Source: an uncultured Collinsella sp. (GTDB taxonomy: Bacteria; Actinomycetota; Coriobacteriia; Coriobacteriales; Coriobacteriaceae). Taken from it: a DNA stretch of 64,000 bases. Positions 30,725 to 39,545 of this stretch are shown piece by piece. The notes under the pieces were generated by a model that worked only from the letters and a program-made list of their open reading frames with translations, ran no database searches and was not told the DNA's origin. Position 1 is the stretch's first letter. Every line of letters begins with the position of its first letter. A program made the position numbers and the translations under genes. Location of the stretch: contig CATXKN010000002.1 of NCBI GenBank assembly GCA_958370785.1, positions 124,001 through 188,000 of the forward strand, written 5' to 3'.

Positions 30725-31726
30725 ATGCTCGATAAAGGCAAACATTTTCCGCAGTCATATGCAAGGATGCTATTCTCGGCCCTTGGAATTCATCAAGATG
30801 GACAGCTGCTTATAACAATTGATCCTTGGGAAGAACGCCGTGCGCGCGAGCTTATGCAGGAAGAGCTCATGCTTCGTCTTTACAACCACGTGTATGCGGA
30901 TCCGGTCTATTGGAATAATCTTGGGATTGAAGATCGCATCTTTCAGCTGGCATCCGCTATTGCGGTCGTTGAACCGGATGCTGTGTTTTGCGGGTCGACG
31001 GCAGCGCTGCTCTATGGCATCGGCTCGGCTTATACGCTTCTGGATAAAGTGCAAGTGCTGCTGCCACGGTCTACAAGGCGCGATACGTATGAGTTCGTTG
31101 AATACAAGCGCTGGCGGGCGGGCGAAGTGTGGCGGCTCGGTCTGTTTGCGCTGACGGATCCGTATCGAACGGTTGTTGATATCGCCCGAACGAGCGCCTT
31201 TCGCTATGCGCTGGGCTATGTCGATGGCTTGGCCCGTGAGTACGATGTCGAACGTGAAGAGCTGCGAGCATATGCACAGACAAATTGCCGAGGGTTGCAT
31301 GGCATCGCGCATGCCTTTGACGTTTTTGAGCATATGGACGGCAGGTCAGACAATGGCGGCGAGTCCGAGGCGAGAGCAGCGATGATTCTCGCTGGGGTTG
31401 CCGCGCCTGAGCTTCAAGTTGAGATAACGCGACCGGGAAACGCTGGTTATTATCTAGCAGATTATGGCTGGCAGATGTCAGACGGCTCATGGACGCTGGC
31501 AGAGCTGCATGGGCTGGGTAAGTTTGAAGACGAAGCTCAAAATGATCCAGAGCAACCGGCGGCAAAAACCTATCGAGCGGCCCTCATGCGCGACGCGAAC
31601 CTTCGCGCCATGGGCCACAACGTCATTCATTTCAAACTTTCGGACACCTACGACGTAGAATCGTTCGGTGCCATGATGCGCGGTTACGGCATTCCGACAA
31701 CAAAACCCTACGCCGACTCCCGATAG
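30725..31726 (+). CDS. AbiEi/DUF559-like protein (possible defence or toxin-antitoxin related)
   Basis: The protein of about 333 residues follows the layout of actinobacterial AbiEi-like proteins. A middle domain has VFCGSTAALLYGI, VQVLLPRSTRR and ALTDPYRTVVDIARTSAFRYALGYVDGLAREY. A C-terminal Vsr/DUF559-like nuclease fold follows, with ESEARAAMILAGVAAPELQVEI, LADYGWQ, AELHGLGKF and RDANLRAMGHNVIHF. The D, E and K of the nuclease motif are recognisable but the context is altered, so activity is uncertain. The start is unclear: GTG 30704, ATG 30707, 30713 and 30725 are all in frame; 30725 is chosen for the upstream GGGG. It lies between two palindromic repeats with AT-richer flanks, suggesting transfer. 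Confidence 0.6.
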   Translation: MLDKGKHFPQSYARMLFSALGIHQDGQLLITIDPWEERRARELMQEELMLRLYNHVYADPVYWNNLGIEDRIFQLASAIAVVEPDAVFCGSTAALLYGIGSAYTLLDKVQVLLPRSTRRDTYEFVEYKRWRAGEVWRLGLFALTDPYRTVVDIARTSAFRYALGYVDGLAREYDVEREELRAYAQTNCRGLHGIAHAFDVFEHMDGRSDNGGESEARAAMILAGVAAPELQVEITRPGNAGYYLADYGWQMSDGSWTLAELHGLGKFEDEAQNDPEQPAAKTYRAALMRDANLRAMGHNVIHFKLSDTYDVESFGAMMRGYGIPTTKPYADSR

Positions 31727-31754
31727 CGAAATCGTTCGCAGCCAACCTTCAATG

Positions 31755-31820
31755 AGTTGCGGTGAAATACGGACTGTTGAGGCCTTTAACGGGTGAAACA
31801 GTCCGTATTTCACCGCAACT
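31755..31820. repeat. REP-like palindrome, copy C (TTGCGGTGAAATA family)
   Basis: A perfect 24-bp inverted repeat (31755-31778 with 31797-31820; arm core GCGGTGAAATACGGACTGTT) around an 18-nt loop. With copy B it brackets the AbiEi-like gene. Confidence 0.9.
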
Positions 31821-31866
31821 TAGGAGGGGATGGGGCTGAGGGGCGGGCGATGCCGTTGCCTGTCGG

Positions 31867-32322
31867 TTAGTGGCGACCGTGGTGGCGGAGTTTGTCGATG
31901 GTGGAGTCGGTGCTGCGGTTGCGGGCTTCGGCTGCGGTTTGGCGCTTGTGGCGGTAATCGATCATGCCTTGGATGATGGGCTTGCCAAAGCTCACGACAT
32001 CATCGTTGTAGATGGCGGTTCGGGCTGCGAGGAGGCAGTCGGTAAAGTCCATATGGGTCTTGCCAAAGAGTTTGACGGCAAGGGCGACAACGGTGGGCTC
32101 GTCGACCATGACGTCATCGAGCAGCCTTTTCATGGCCGCGGCAATCTCAACGCGGGGAACCTTATAGACGTCGCGCAGCGTGACTACGACGCGCGTGATG
32201 ATTTCGGGGTAGACACGAGCGGTGCGCGTGGCGATGACCTTGGCGGCGCGCGGTGACAGAACTTCGTCGTCGTCCAGCAGGTAGCGTAGGATGACGGTCT
32301 CGTCGATAATGGTGCTACTCAT
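31867..32322 (-). CDS. PIN-domain toxin-like protein with degenerate active site
   Basis: A 151-residue PIN-domain protein. IIDETVILRYLLDDDE gives the first acidic residue (D7). VYPEIITRVVVTLRDVYKV aligns with the second PIN block, but the usual Glu is replaced (R44). DFTDCLLAA supplies D92 and D95. SFGKPI has Gly113 where the last Asp is normal. The protein is thus probably a VapC-like RNase relative whose activity is doubtful. The start follows GAGGAAG within the antitoxin end; the two genes overlap by 8 bases. Confidence 0.78.
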   Translation of the reverse strand: MSSTIIDETVILRYLLDDDEVLSPRAAKVIATRTARVYPEIITRVVVTLRDVYKVPRVEIAAAMKRLLDDVMVDEPTVVALAVKLFGKTHMDFTDCLLAARTAIYNDDVVSFGKPIIQGMIDYRHKRQTAAEARNRSTDSTIDKLRHHGRH

Positions 32323-32638
32323 GGATATCTACTTCCTCGGGACCCAAAATCGAATCGTCGCTTTCTGTGGCAAGATACTCAATCCAGGCATTGCGCTCCT
32401 CGGAGCGGCGATTGGGGTCCCCATATGCTTTGAGCGATCCATAGGCGGCGGTGCCGTCCTTTGAGCGCACGGCGACCGGCTGAAAGGGAAGCTTGCGCAT
32501 CAAAATGCTCTGCGCAACAAAAAGACGGACGGCCTCGGCGAGCGATGTGCCCATGGCGTCGTAGAGACGCTCGGCATGCTGCTTGTCTTCCTCGCGAATG
32601 CGCACCTGCAGGATGGCTCGTTTCTGAGTCGATGACAT
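32315..32638 (-). CDS. RelB/DinJ-family antitoxin
   Basis: A 107-residue protein. The N-terminus RAILQVRIREEDKQHAERLYDAMGTSLAEAVRLFVAQSILMRKLPF is a ribbon-helix-helix RelB/DinJ domain; the acidic C-terminus (DDSILGPEEVDIHE) would wrap the toxin. It pairs with the overlapping PIN gene, an unusual but known RelB-PIN combination. ATG 32638 follows GGGAGG. It would autorepress the operon. Confidence 0.82.
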   Translation of the reverse strand: MSSTQKRAILQVRIREEDKQHAERLYDAMGTSLAEAVRLFVAQSILMRKLPFQPVAVRSKDGTAAYGSLKAYGDPNRRSEERNAWIEYLATESDDSILGPEEVDIHE

Positions 32639-33067
32639 CACTGGCCTCCCTTAATGAGCGTGCAATTTGAATAGTCAAATACAACATCGGCTAATAATAG
32701 CCAATCTTACAACCACTACTTTATTGCACTAGAGTAATTGAGTGTAAACGATATTACAAACGTACTACATCCTTCAGAAATGAGCGTGAAATCTTTCTTG
32801 GGCGTACGCATGTAATACACTCACCTTTATAGCTTCTAGAGAATAATTCCAACCTGCCAAAACCCCTGCAATACACCCGTATTGCAGGGCCTATGCTCAA
32901 GTTTGACCCCTGCAACTGCGTATATTTAACCTGTATATCGTTGGAGGAATTCTATCGAAGTGCCTGTTTCGCCGCATGCACTCGATACGCCGATGCCGGA
33001 CCACGGGCGGTTCGGGGCTACGTCGACAGGATCTCTCTGGCATGGGATTCAGGAGGGAGTGAACAAC
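32639..33067 (+). promoter_or_regulatory. Upstream region of the formate hydrogenlyase operon
   Basis: This 429-nt AT-rich stretch has no credible gene. A perfect 11-bp stem-loop at 32864-32889 (CCCTGCAATAC with GTATTGCAGGG) contains two CCCTGCAA sites in opposite orientation, and CCCCTGCAA recurs at 32907-32915. They lie before AT-rich TATATTTAA at about 32924-32932, a possible -10 area. No sigma-54 promoter was found. Confidence 0.5.
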
Positions 33068-33586
33068 ATGGGCAATAAACGAGTCGTAGCCGATTCCTCG
33101 CGCTGCATTGGGTGTCAAACCTGCATGGCGGCGTGTATCGAGGCACACGACATCCCCGGCAACATCGCCGCGCCGCGCCTGCGCGTGACGCGTACGTACG
33201 AGATCTCCGCACCGGTGGCGTGCCATCACTGTGAGGATGCTCCGTGCGCCAAGGCCTGCCCCACGGGCGCCTTGTTCTTTGATCCAAAGAACCATCGCAT
33301 CGGCGTCAACGAGGACAACTGCATCGGCTGCAAGAGCTGCGTCATGGCCTGCCCCTTTGGCGCCGTGAGCGTGGCGACCACGCAGGTCCCCGTCTTGATG
33401 GGCGACGTGCGCGTGGGTTCGCAGACCAAGAGCTTCGTGCTCAAGTGCGACCTGTGCGTGGACCGTCCCGGCGGTCCGGCGTGTGCCGAGGCGTGCCCGA
33501 CCAAGGGCCTCACCCTGGTTGACGAGGAGCGCCTGGCAGAACTGACTGCCGAGCGTGCCCGCGCCACCATCGAAAACGAGGCGTAA
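33068..33586 (+). CDS. hydN: HydN-type four-cluster ferredoxin
   Basis: A 172-residue electron carrier with four [4Fe-4S] motifs: CIGCQTCMAAC, CHHCEDAPCAKACP, CIGCKSCVMACP and CDLCVDRPGGPACAEACP. It is expected to shuttle electrons from formate dehydrogenase to the hydrogenase complex on the cytoplasmic membrane face. The start follows AGGAGGGAG. First gene of the formate hydrogenlyase operon, 75 bases before fdhF, as in the enterobacterial hydN-fdhF pair. Confidence 0.92.
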   Translation: MGNKRVVADSSRCIGCQTCMAACIEAHDIPGNIAAPRLRVTRTYEISAPVACHHCEDAPCAKACPTGALFFDPKNHRIGVNEDNCIGCKSCVMACPFGAVSVATTQVPVLMGDVRVGSQTKSFVLKCDLCVDRPGGPACAEACPTKGLTLVDEERLAELTAERARATIENEA

Positions 33587-33661
33587 GCGTTGGGGCGACA
33601 GGCCCAATGATTGTCAAATTAGTACCGAGTAATCGGTAGCAGAAAAAGGAAGGAGGGTGTC

Positions 33662-35884
33662 ATGGAGAAGCATAAAGTGATCTGCCCGTATTGCGGCGCC
33701 GGTTGCCAGTTTAACCTCCTGGTCCAAAACGGCCAGGTCGTGGGCACCGAACCGCTCAACGGCATCACCAACCAGAGCGAGCTGTGCCTTAAGGGCATGA
33801 GCGGCTACGACTTCATCAACGACACCAAGATCTTGACTCCTCGCGTACTGCACCCGATGATCCGCCGCACTAAGGGCGCGGATCTTGAGCGCGTAAGCTG
33901 GGACGAGGCACTGGATTTCACCGCATCTAAGATGCAGGCCATAATTGACGAATATGGTCCTAACGCTGTCATGACCACCGGCTCTTCGCGAGGCGGCGGC
34001 AATGAGGCGAACTACGTCATGCAGAAGTTTACGCGTGCGTGCATCGGCACCCACAGCGTAGACAACTGCGCCCGTACTTGACACGGCCCTACTGTCCTCG
34101 GTCTGATGGACACGGTTGGTTCAGGTTGCATGTCATGCTCCATCCCCGGTATGGAGGATGCGGGCTGCATTTTCCTCTTCGGCTATAACCCTGCCGATTC
34201 GCACCCCATCGTCGCAAGGCGTATCGTGCGAGCCAAAGAAAAGGGTTGCAAGATCATCGTCGCCGACCCGCGCCATATCGAAACCGCGCGTATCGCCGAT
34301 CTCTACCTTCCGATCAAGAACGGTTGCAACGTTGCGTTCCTCAACGCCTTTGCCAACTGTCTGGTCAACGATGGCCTCTACGACAAGGAATTCGTCGCCG
34401 AGCACACGAACGGCTTTGACGAGTGGTGGGAGACCATCAAGAACTACACTCCCGAATCCGTACAGGACATCACGGGTGTCGAGCCCGCGCTGATCCACCA
34501 AGCTGCCGAGATGTACGCCACGGCGAAGCCTTCTGCCATCATTGGCTGGGGCATGGGCGTATGCCAGCAGAAGCAGAACCTGAAGACGGTGCACACCATC
34601 GCCTCCATCGCCTGCGTTGCCGGCCAGATCGGCAAACCCAACTCCGGCCTCGCGCCCGTGCGCGGTCAGAATAACGTCCAGGGCTCCTGCGATATGGGCA
34701 TGCTGCCCAACCTGTACCCTGGCTACCAGAAAGTCACCGACCCCGCCGCTCGCGCCAAGTTTGCCAAGGCTTGGGGCGTGCCCGAGGAAAAGCTCCCGCT
34801 CGAGGAGGGCTACAAGCTCACCGACCTGGGCCACCTGGTCGACGAGGGCAAGGTGCACTGCTTCTACAACTACGGCGAGGACCCGGTGCAGACCGAGCCC
34901 GATTCGGCCGGTATGCGCAAGACGCTCTCCGAGCTGGATCTGTTCATTTGCCAGGACATCTTTATGACGCAGACGACCATGCTCGCCGACGTCATCCTGC
35001 CTGCCACCTCTTGGGGCGAGCACGAGGGTGTCTTTACCGCATCCGACCGTAGCTTCCAGCACTTTGACGCGGCCGTTCCGCCCAAGGGCGAGTGCCGCCA
35101 CGACTGGGAGATCTTCGCGGACCTGTCTACGCGCATGGGCTATCCCATGCACTACGACAACACCGAGCAGATCTGGAACGAGTGCATTAGCCTGTGCCCC
35201 AACTTTGTGGGCGCAACCTACGAGAAGATGGCTCCCGAGGGCGGTTACGCCCAGTGGCCGGTCAAGAGCACCGATGTGAACGACCACGGTACGCCCGACA
35301 TGTTCGCTGGTGGCAAGTTCACCACCAAGGACGGCCGCGCCAACCTGATGGCGCACGACTGGGAGGCGCCCTCCGAGCTTCCCGACGATGAGTACCCGCT
35401 CATCCTGTGCACCGTCCGCGAGGTCGGCCACTACAGCTGCCGCTCGATGACCGGCAACTGCAAGACGCTGGCGCTGCTCGCCGACGAGCCCGGCTTTGTC
35501 CGCATGAATCCCGCGGACGCCCAGGCGCGCGGCATCAAGAACGGCGACATCGTCTCGATTCACAGCCGCCGCGGCCAGGTATACAGCCGCGCCGACGTGA
35601 GCGACCGTATCAACAAGGGCACGGTCTATATGACCTACCAGTGGTGGATCGGCAAGTGCAACGAGCTGACCATTCACAAGGTCGACCCGGTCTCGCATAC
35701 GCCCGAGGACAAGTTCTCCGCCTGCCAGGTCGATGCCATTGCCGACCAGGTCTGGGCAGAGGGCGAGGTCGAGCGTCAGTACACCGAGCTCAAGCAGGCT
35801 CTGGTGGACGCCGCCGCTCCCCAGGATGTTGAGCCCGGCGCCGCCAAGTTCGACGACGAGACGCACGTGAATCAAATCGTGTAG
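33662..35884 (+). CDS. fdhF: Formate dehydrogenase H, selenocysteine-containing (Sec140)
   Basis: The catalytic subunit that oxidises formate to CO2 at a molybdenum bis-MGD centre. The full product is 740 residues across an in-frame TGA at 34079-34081, codon 140, the same number as in E. coli FdhF, in the context DNCART-U-HGPTV with H141. The [4Fe-4S] ligands are C8, C11, C15 and C42, followed by K44, matching E. coli exactly. Later blocks include KPNSGLAPVRGQNNVQGSCDMG and the C-terminal MGD-binding domain. A SECIS hairpin lies at 34093-34112. The start follows AAGGAGGG. Automatic annotation may split it into two genes at the TGA. Confidence 0.97.
34093..34112 (+). promoter_or_regulatory. 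Bacterial SECIS hairpin in fdhF
   Basis: TGTCC (34093-34097) pairs with GGACA (34108-34112), with an internal bulge and apical loop GGTCT at 34100-34104, 18 nt after the UGA. The same loop occurs in selD, and E. coli fdhF also has a GGTCTG apex. Confidence 0.82.
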
Positions 35885-35908
35885 TCCCGTTCTCGTTGGC
35901 TTTTTGGG

Positions 35909-35947
35909 CCGGGCGTCCCGTACGTTCGGGAGCCCGGCCCGTTATTT
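35909..35947 (+). terminator. GC-rich hairpin between fdhF and hyfA, attenuator or partial terminator
   Basis: GGGCCGGGC-GTCCCG pairs with CGGGAG-CCCGGCCC around TACGTT, followed by GTTATTTT. The T-tract is interrupted and the operon continues, so it may reduce transcription of the hydrogenase genes relative to fdhF or protect the fdhF mRNA end. Confidence 0.6.
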
Positions 35948-35962
35948 TGAAAGGAAGTGGGG

Positions 35963-36580
35963 ATGAACCGCTTCATCGACATCAACCCGGAGAGGTGCAT
36001 CGGCTGCGGAACATGCCAGTCCGCCTGTGCCGACGCCCACCGGATGCAGGGTCTTCAGGATACGCCGCGTCTGGCGCTCGTGAAGACCGGCGGTATTTCG
36101 GCCGCCCTTGCCTGCCACCATTGCGAGGGTGCCCCCTGCGCCGAGGTTTGCCCGGTGAATGCCATCGAGCACGATGGCGATCGCATCCACGTCAAGGAGC
36201 AGGAGTGCATCGGGTGCAGGCTGTGCGCCATCGCGTGCCCCTTCGGAGCCATCCATCCCGATGGCACGTCTATCGCCGGTGTCGCAGGCATGTGCGACCC
36301 GACGCCTTCGTATCCTAAGTCCCTGAGCAGCCTGCTTACGTGGGCTCCCGGCCAGTACACCTGTGCTGTCAAGTGCGACCTGTGCGCCTTCGATCCGGAC
36401 GGCCCGCATTGTGTAGCGGCGTGCCCCACCAAGGCGCTGACCGTCATGGGCGGCGCGGCCGATCGCGAACTCGACGAGGCCAAGCGCCTGCGCTCGATCG
36501 AAAACGGTCCGTCCGTCGACGTTACCGCTGTGGCCCAGGGTCTGTCCGAGAAAGCAGAAGGGAGCGTAAACAATGGATAG
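35963..36580 (+). CDS. hyfA: Hydrogenase-4 Fe-S subunit HyfA
   Basis: A 205-residue ferredoxin-like subunit with four cluster motifs: CIGCGTCQSAC, CHHCEGAPCAEVCP, CIGCRLCAIACP and CDLCAFDPDGPHCVAACP. It links FdhF to the membrane hydrogenase, as HycB/HyfA does. ATG 35963 follows AAGGAAG. It overlaps hyfB by 8 bases. Compared with HydN, an insertion before the last cluster (DPTPSYPKSLSSLLTWAPGQ) distinguishes it. Confidence 0.9.
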   Translation: MNRFIDINPERCIGCGTCQSACADAHRMQGLQDTPRLALVKTGGISAALACHHCEGAPCAEVCPVNAIEHDGDRIHVKEQECIGCRLCAIACPFGAIHPDGTSIAGVAGMCDPTPSYPKSLSSLLTWAPGQYTCAVKCDLCAFDPDGPHCVAACPTKALTVMGGAADRELDEAKRLRSIENGPSVDVTAVAQGLSEKAEGSVNNG

Positions 36581-38591
36581 CATGACGCTGTTTATCGCAT
36601 CGCTTGCCGTCTCGTGCATCGGTGCGCTCGCCTCGGTTCTGCTGATTAAGGCCGATAACGCCGCCAAGACCGCCGGCTGTCTTATCGGCGCCGCCGCCGC
36701 GGTGCTTTCGTTTGTGGCCGGTATCCAGGCCGTGCTGGGCGATGTCACGTCGGTCGACACCATCGTGTTCTTCCCGTTTGCCCATTTCCAGCTGCTGCTC
36801 AATCAGCTGTCCGGCCTGTTCGTGGCGCTCATCTCGGTGCTCGCGTTTGCCGGTTCGATCTACGGTCTCAACTACTTTGATGAGTACCCGGGCAAAAAGG
36901 GCCGCGCCGGCTTCTTCTTTAACACCTTCGTGGCGTCCATGATGCTCGTCATCACCGCCGACAACGTGTTTTGGTTCCTGGTCGCCTTTGAGCTCATGTC
37001 GCTGACCTCGTACTTCCTGGTCGTGATCGAGGAGAACGAGAACTCCATCCATGGCGGTTGGCTCTACTTTGTGATCGCGCACGTGGGCTTTGTGCTCATC
37101 ATGGCGAGCTTCCTCACCATGACCAACTTCGCCGGCGGCTCGTTTGCCTTTGCGGATTTCCGCGCCACGCAGTTTAGCCCCGCGGTCGCATCCGTGTGCT
37201 TCGTGCTCGCCTTCTTTGGCTTTGGCGCCAAGGCCGGTATCATCCCGCTGCACGGTTGGCTGCCCAAGGCACATCCCGAGGCGCCGTCCAACGTGTCCGC
37301 CCTCATGTCCGGCGGCATGATCAAGATCGGTATCTTCGGCATCCTCAAGGTTGGTCTCGACCTGCTCTCCGCCTCGGGCGTTCAGGTCTGGTGGGGCCTT
37401 ATGGTCATGGTCTTCGGTGCGATCTCGTCGGTTCTCGGCGTGGCCTTCGCCCTGCAGGAGCATGACATCAAGCGCCTGCTGGCCTATCACTCCGTCGAGA
37501 ACATCGGCATCATTCTGCTCGGCGTCGGCGCCTCCATGGCCGCCATGGCGCTCAACTCTGTCGGCATCGCCGTCCTGGCCCTGATGGCCGCCCTCTACCA
37601 CACGTTTAACCACGCGATGTTTAAGGGCGAGCTGTTCTTGGGCGCCGGTGCGCTGCTGTACTCCACGGGTACCCGCAATATGGAGAAGATGGGCGGCCTG
37701 TTCCGTCGTATGCCGGCGACGGCCATCTGCTTCCTCATTGGCGCGCTTGCCATCTCGGCCATCCCGCCCTTCAACGGCTTTGTGTCCGAGTGGTTTACCT
37801 ATCAGTCGCTGTTTAACGCCGCCATGCAGGGTGACAAGGCCGTCATGATCGTGGCCGTGTTCGCTGCCGTCGCGCTCGCCATTACCGGCGCGCTGGCCGT
37901 CACGTGCTTCGTCAAGGCCTATGGCGTCTCCTTTGCCTCCGCGCCCCGCTCCGAGGCCGCGGCCAATGCCAAGGAGGTTCCCGCCCCCATGGTGTTTGCG
38001 CAGGGCCTGCTCGCGGCCATCTGCGTCGTGCTGGGCATTGGCGCTCCCGTGATCGCGCCCGTGCTGGTCGATGTCGCCGCATCCGTGCTGCATCCGTACG
38101 GTGGCGTGTTTGCCGCCGAGGGCATGGAGCTCATGAACCAGTACTCCGGCGCTGCCACCTCCACGCCCGCGATCGCCATTGCGCTCGTGGTGCTCGTCGG
38201 CCTTGCCTGCGGTTATCGCAAACTCAAGACCGTCGGTAAGGTGCAGAAGTCCCAGCCGTGGGCATGCGGCTATGCTCCCAACGAGCATATGCCCGTCGTG
38301 GCCACGACCTTTGCCTCCGAGGTGTCCTGGTTTATGCAGCCGCTCTACACGCTGCGCGACCGCTGCACGGCCGTCTGCTGGTCCATCGCGCACTTCTTCC
38401 AGAAGCTCACCGGTGTGGCCGAGGCTGTGGAGCCCGTACCCGACAAGGTTCTCGTCGATGCCCCGCATAAGGGTGTCGAGAAGCTCGCCGACCTCGCGAC
38501 TAAGCTCGAGGGCGGCAACTACAGCATCTATATCTGCTACATCGTCGCGGCACTCGTGGTGTTCCTCGTGCTCGCCGTGCAAATGGGTTAA
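36573..38591 (+). CDS. hyfB: Hydrogenase-4 membrane subunit B (NuoL/ND5-like)
   Basis: A 672-residue membrane protein, the same length as E. coli HyfB. The proton-antiporter core has FELMSLTSYFLV, LHGWLPKAHPEAPSNVSALMSGGMIKIGIFG with the conserved Lys and Pro residues, and LLAYHSVENIGIILLG. About 14 to 16 helices are expected. The last part is a soluble loop and a final anchor helix. It probably moves protons during H2 evolution. ATG 36573 lies within the hyfA end. Confidence 0.93.
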   Translation: MDSMTLFIASLAVSCIGALASVLLIKADNAAKTAGCLIGAAAAVLSFVAGIQAVLGDVTSVDTIVFFPFAHFQLLLNQLSGLFVALISVLAFAGSIYGLNYFDEYPGKKGRAGFFFNTFVASMMLVITADNVFWFLVAFELMSLTSYFLVVIEENENSIHGGWLYFVIAHVGFVLIMASFLTMTNFAGGSFAFADFRATQFSPAVASVCFVLAFFGFGAKAGIIPLHGWLPKAHPEAPSNVSALMSGGMIKIGIFGILKVGLDLLSASGVQVWWGLMVMVFGAISSVLGVAFALQEHDIKRLLAYHSVENIGIILLGVGASMAAMALNSVGIAVLALMAALYHTFNHAMFKGELFLGAGALLYSTGTRNMEKMGGLFRRMPATAICFLIGALAISAIPPFNGFVSEWFTYQSLFNAAMQGDKAVMIVAVFAAVALAITGALAVTCFVKAYGVSFASAPRSEAAANAKEVPAPMVFAQGLLAAICVVLGIGAPVIAPVLVDVAASVLHPYGGVFAAEGMELMNQYSGAATSTPAIAIALVVLVGLACGYRKLKTVGKVQKSQPWACGYAPNEHMPVVATTFASEVSWFMQPLYTLRDRCTAVCWSIAHFFQKLTGVAEAVEPVPDKVLVDAPHKGVEKLADLATKLEGGNYSIYICYIVAALVVFLVLAVQMG

Positions 38592-38603
38592 GGAGGGGAG
38601 AGC

Positions 38604-39530
38604 ATGAACAACATCGTACTTGCCGTTCTGCAGGGCGTGGTCGTTATGGCCGTCGCGCCGTTCTTCTCCGGTCTCGGTCGCGTGATCCGCGCCAAGATGC
38701 ACAACCGTCGCGGCCCCAGCATCATGCAGGACTACCGCGACCTGGCCAAGCTCTTTGCGCGCCCCGAGTCCCAGTGCGAGGACGCGAGCTTTGCGCTGCG
38801 CATTATGCCGCCGCTGTTCTTCGCCGTCGCCTTTATGCTCGCGATGGGCTTGCCGCTCTTTACGGCACAAAGCCCCATCCCGGTCTTTGGTGACGCCATC
38901 ACCATCATGTACAGCCTGGCGCTCGCCCGCTTCTTCTTCGCCCTCTGCGGTGTGGATTCGTCCAACGCCTACGCCGGTATCGGCGGCGTTCGCGAGCTGC
39001 TCATGAGCGTGCTCATCGAGCCGTCCATGCTGCTGGCGCTGTTTGCCGCCGCCCTGGTGTGCGGCTCCACCGACATCGCCACCATGGGTCAGCACATCAT
39101 GACGGGCGCCATCGACGCGCCGGTCGCCGTGATCCTCGCCGGCATCGCCTTTGCGATTGCCTGCTACATGGAGCTCGGCAAGCTGCCGTTTGATCAGGCC
39201 GAGGCCGAGCAGGAGCTTCAGGAAGGTCCGCTCGCCGAGCTTTCCGGCCCGTCGCTTGCGATGGCCAAGCTCGCCATGTCCATGAAGCAGGTCCTGGTCG
39301 TCGCCTGGTTCTGCGCGATCTTCGTCCCCTGGGGCGAGCCCGCGACCGTGGGCGTCGCCGCCGTTCTGGGCGCGGTCATCTTCCTGGTGAAGTGCCTGAT
39401 CGACTTTGTCGTATGCGGCGTGATCGAGAACTCTTGCTCGCGTTCGCGCTTTAAGGTGCTTGGCAATCAGACCTGGGCTGTCGTGGGCATCGCCGTTCTG
39501 GCGTTTGTCTTCGTGGTCGTCGGCGTGTAG
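38604..39530 (+). CDS. hyfC: Hydrogenase-4 membrane subunit C (NuoH/ND1-like)
   Basis: A 308-residue membrane subunit that anchors the hydrogenase and forms the junction to the ion pumps. Key regions are NRRGPSIMQDYRDLAKLFARPES near the N-terminus and the conserved acidic loop MELGKLPFDQAEAEQELQEGPLAELSGPSLA, which matches NuoH/HycD. The start follows AAGGAGGGGAG. About eight helices are expected. Confidence 0.93.
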   Translation: MNNIVLAVLQGVVVMAVAPFFSGLGRVIRAKMHNRRGPSIMQDYRDLAKLFARPESQCEDASFALRIMPPLFFAVAFMLAMGLPLFTAQSPIPVFGDAITIMYSLALARFFFALCGVDSSNAYAGIGGVRELLMSVLIEPSMLLALFAAALVCGSTDIATMGQHIMTGAIDAPVAVILAGIAFAIACYMELGKLPFDQAEAEQELQEGPLAELSGPSLAMAKLAMSMKQVLVVAWFCAIFVPWGEPATVGVAAVLGAVIFLVKCLIDFVVCGVIENSCSRSRFKVLGNQTWAVVGIAVLAFVFVVVGV

Positions 39531-39545
39531 GAGAAGGGAGAAACA

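Noticed and set aside
32639..33067. Sigma-54 promoter for the hydrogenlyase operon
   Set aside because: No TGGCAC-N5-TTGC match. TGGCATGGGATTC near 33039 lacks the second half.
34079..34081. fdhF as two split genes
   Set aside because: The TGA is at codon 140 in the universal FdhF selenocysteine context, and the frame continues for another 600 residues with all motifs.
36522..39095. 857-codon minus-strand frame across hyfB and hyfC
   Set aside because: A shadow of conserved membrane subunits. The product is His/Gly/Arg rich without domains.
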